Part shown: piece by piece, positions 5,280 through 5,331 of the stretch
How the letters are laid out: each line of letters starts with the position of its first letter
How positions within the stretch are numbered: position 1 is the first letter of the stretch
DNA from: Candidatus Nanoarchaeia archaeon
GTDB lineage: Archaea; Nanoarchaeota; Nanoarchaeia; SCGC-AAA011-G17; JAFCDX01
Length of the DNA: 5,331 nucleotides
Reading direction: 5' to 3'
Assembly: GCA_028717785.1 (NCBI GenBank)
Contig: JAQUND010000014.1
Location: forward strand, 29,370 to 34,700
The notes under the pieces: generated by a model
The model's database searches: none
What the model was told of the DNA's origin: nothing
Seen by the model: the letters and a program-made list of their open reading frames with translations, nothing else
Translations under genes and position numbers: made by a program

Positions 5280-5331
5280 GAAGGACTTCAGGGTGATACA
5301 GGTTTAGAAGGTCCTCAGGGTGATACAGGTG
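5280..5331 (+). CDS. Continuation of the second collagen-like fibre after the TGA (partial)
   Basis: Seventeen codons follow the TGA in the same frame and read EGLQGDTGLEGPQGDTG, a perfect continuation of the repeat, plus one extra base at the window edge. There is no start codon, so this is not a separate gene. It belongs to the gene at 4272 unless that gene is truly truncated. Confidence 0.6.

Larger units (their letters stand above)
4914..5331 (+). repeat. Second collagen-like Gly-X-Y repeat array, running off the right edge
   Basis: The array uses the same nine-residue unit as the left array but with more irregular steps: six-residue units (GVQGET, GLQGET), one inserted GLQ triplet (GVQGLQGLQGDT) and one GER. 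Gly phase is kept throughout and across the TGA. Bases 4941-4999 and 5265-5323 (324 nt apart, in frame) are identical over 59 nt except for one T/G difference that creates the TGA. Twenty-six bases at 5184-5209 are identical to 187-212 of the left array. Confidence 0.9.

Noticed and set aside
1..5331. Circular 5.3-kb element joined through the collagen arrays
   Set aside because: Joining the ends puts the collagen frame out by one base, and there is no replication gene or origin; a window or contig edge in a repeat explains it.
1..5331. Full UGA=Trp (code 4) genome
   Set aside because: Not accepted as the main call because all 33 Trp codons in the open frames are TGG and only two in-frame TGAs occur; kept as a finding to test, not as an annotation.

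Overview
The window looks like a piece of the tail-fibre / host-recognition region of a tailed double-stranded DNA phage (Caudoviricetes). The DNA is AT-rich, every gene is on the + strand, and the genes are packed tightly. The products are virion-surface types: collagen-like Gly-X-Y fibres, a seven-bladed RCC1-type propeller, a pectate-lyase-like N-terminus, a beta-rich structural protein and a double glycosyltransferase. This mix is familiar from environmental (aquatic metagenome) phages. The host cannot be named from the sequence, and there is no integrase, tRNA, CRISPR or insertion sequence.

Layout. (1) Bases 1-522 hold the 3' end of a collagen-like fibre gene that enters from the left edge and ends at a TGA. 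(2) Bases 532-1740 hold an RCC1-repeat beta-propeller of seven ~50-residue repeats, followed by a short C-terminal tip with a Trp motif every 14 residues. It is in the same reading frame as the collagen-like gene and separated from it only by that TGA. The pair is probably one fibre, with a collagen shaft and a propeller head, if the TGA is read through, recoded or an error. (3) Bases 1749-2537 hold a 262-residue virion-like protein with a strong Shine-Dalgarno. (4) Bases 2530/2545-4182 hold a two-domain glycosyltransferase, with a GT8-like N-terminal half and a GT9 (heptosyltransferase-like) C-terminal half. (5) An 89-base gap (4183-4271) carries a weak promoter candidate, a small AT-only hairpin and a Shine-Dalgarno. 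(6) From 4272 to the right edge runs a second fibre gene. It has a pectate-lyase-like N-terminus, a linker and a collagen-like repeat, and is interrupted at 5277-5279 by an in-frame TGA, after which the Gly-X-Y frame continues to the end.

Working together (inference): the two collagen-like genes would form fibres displaying receptor-binding heads, the 262-residue protein is probably another virion part, and the glycosyltransferase may decorate a virion protein (the Thr-rich collagen is one candidate) or a host glycan.

The most notable point is that both TGA codons that end frames here lie inside otherwise continuous protein sequence, while the three uncontested gene ends use TAG, TAA and TAA. 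The alternatives are UGA readthrough or recoding, recent nonsense mutations, or sequence errors in repeats. All 33 Trp codons counted in the open frames are TGG, which argues against wholesale UGA=Trp recoding.
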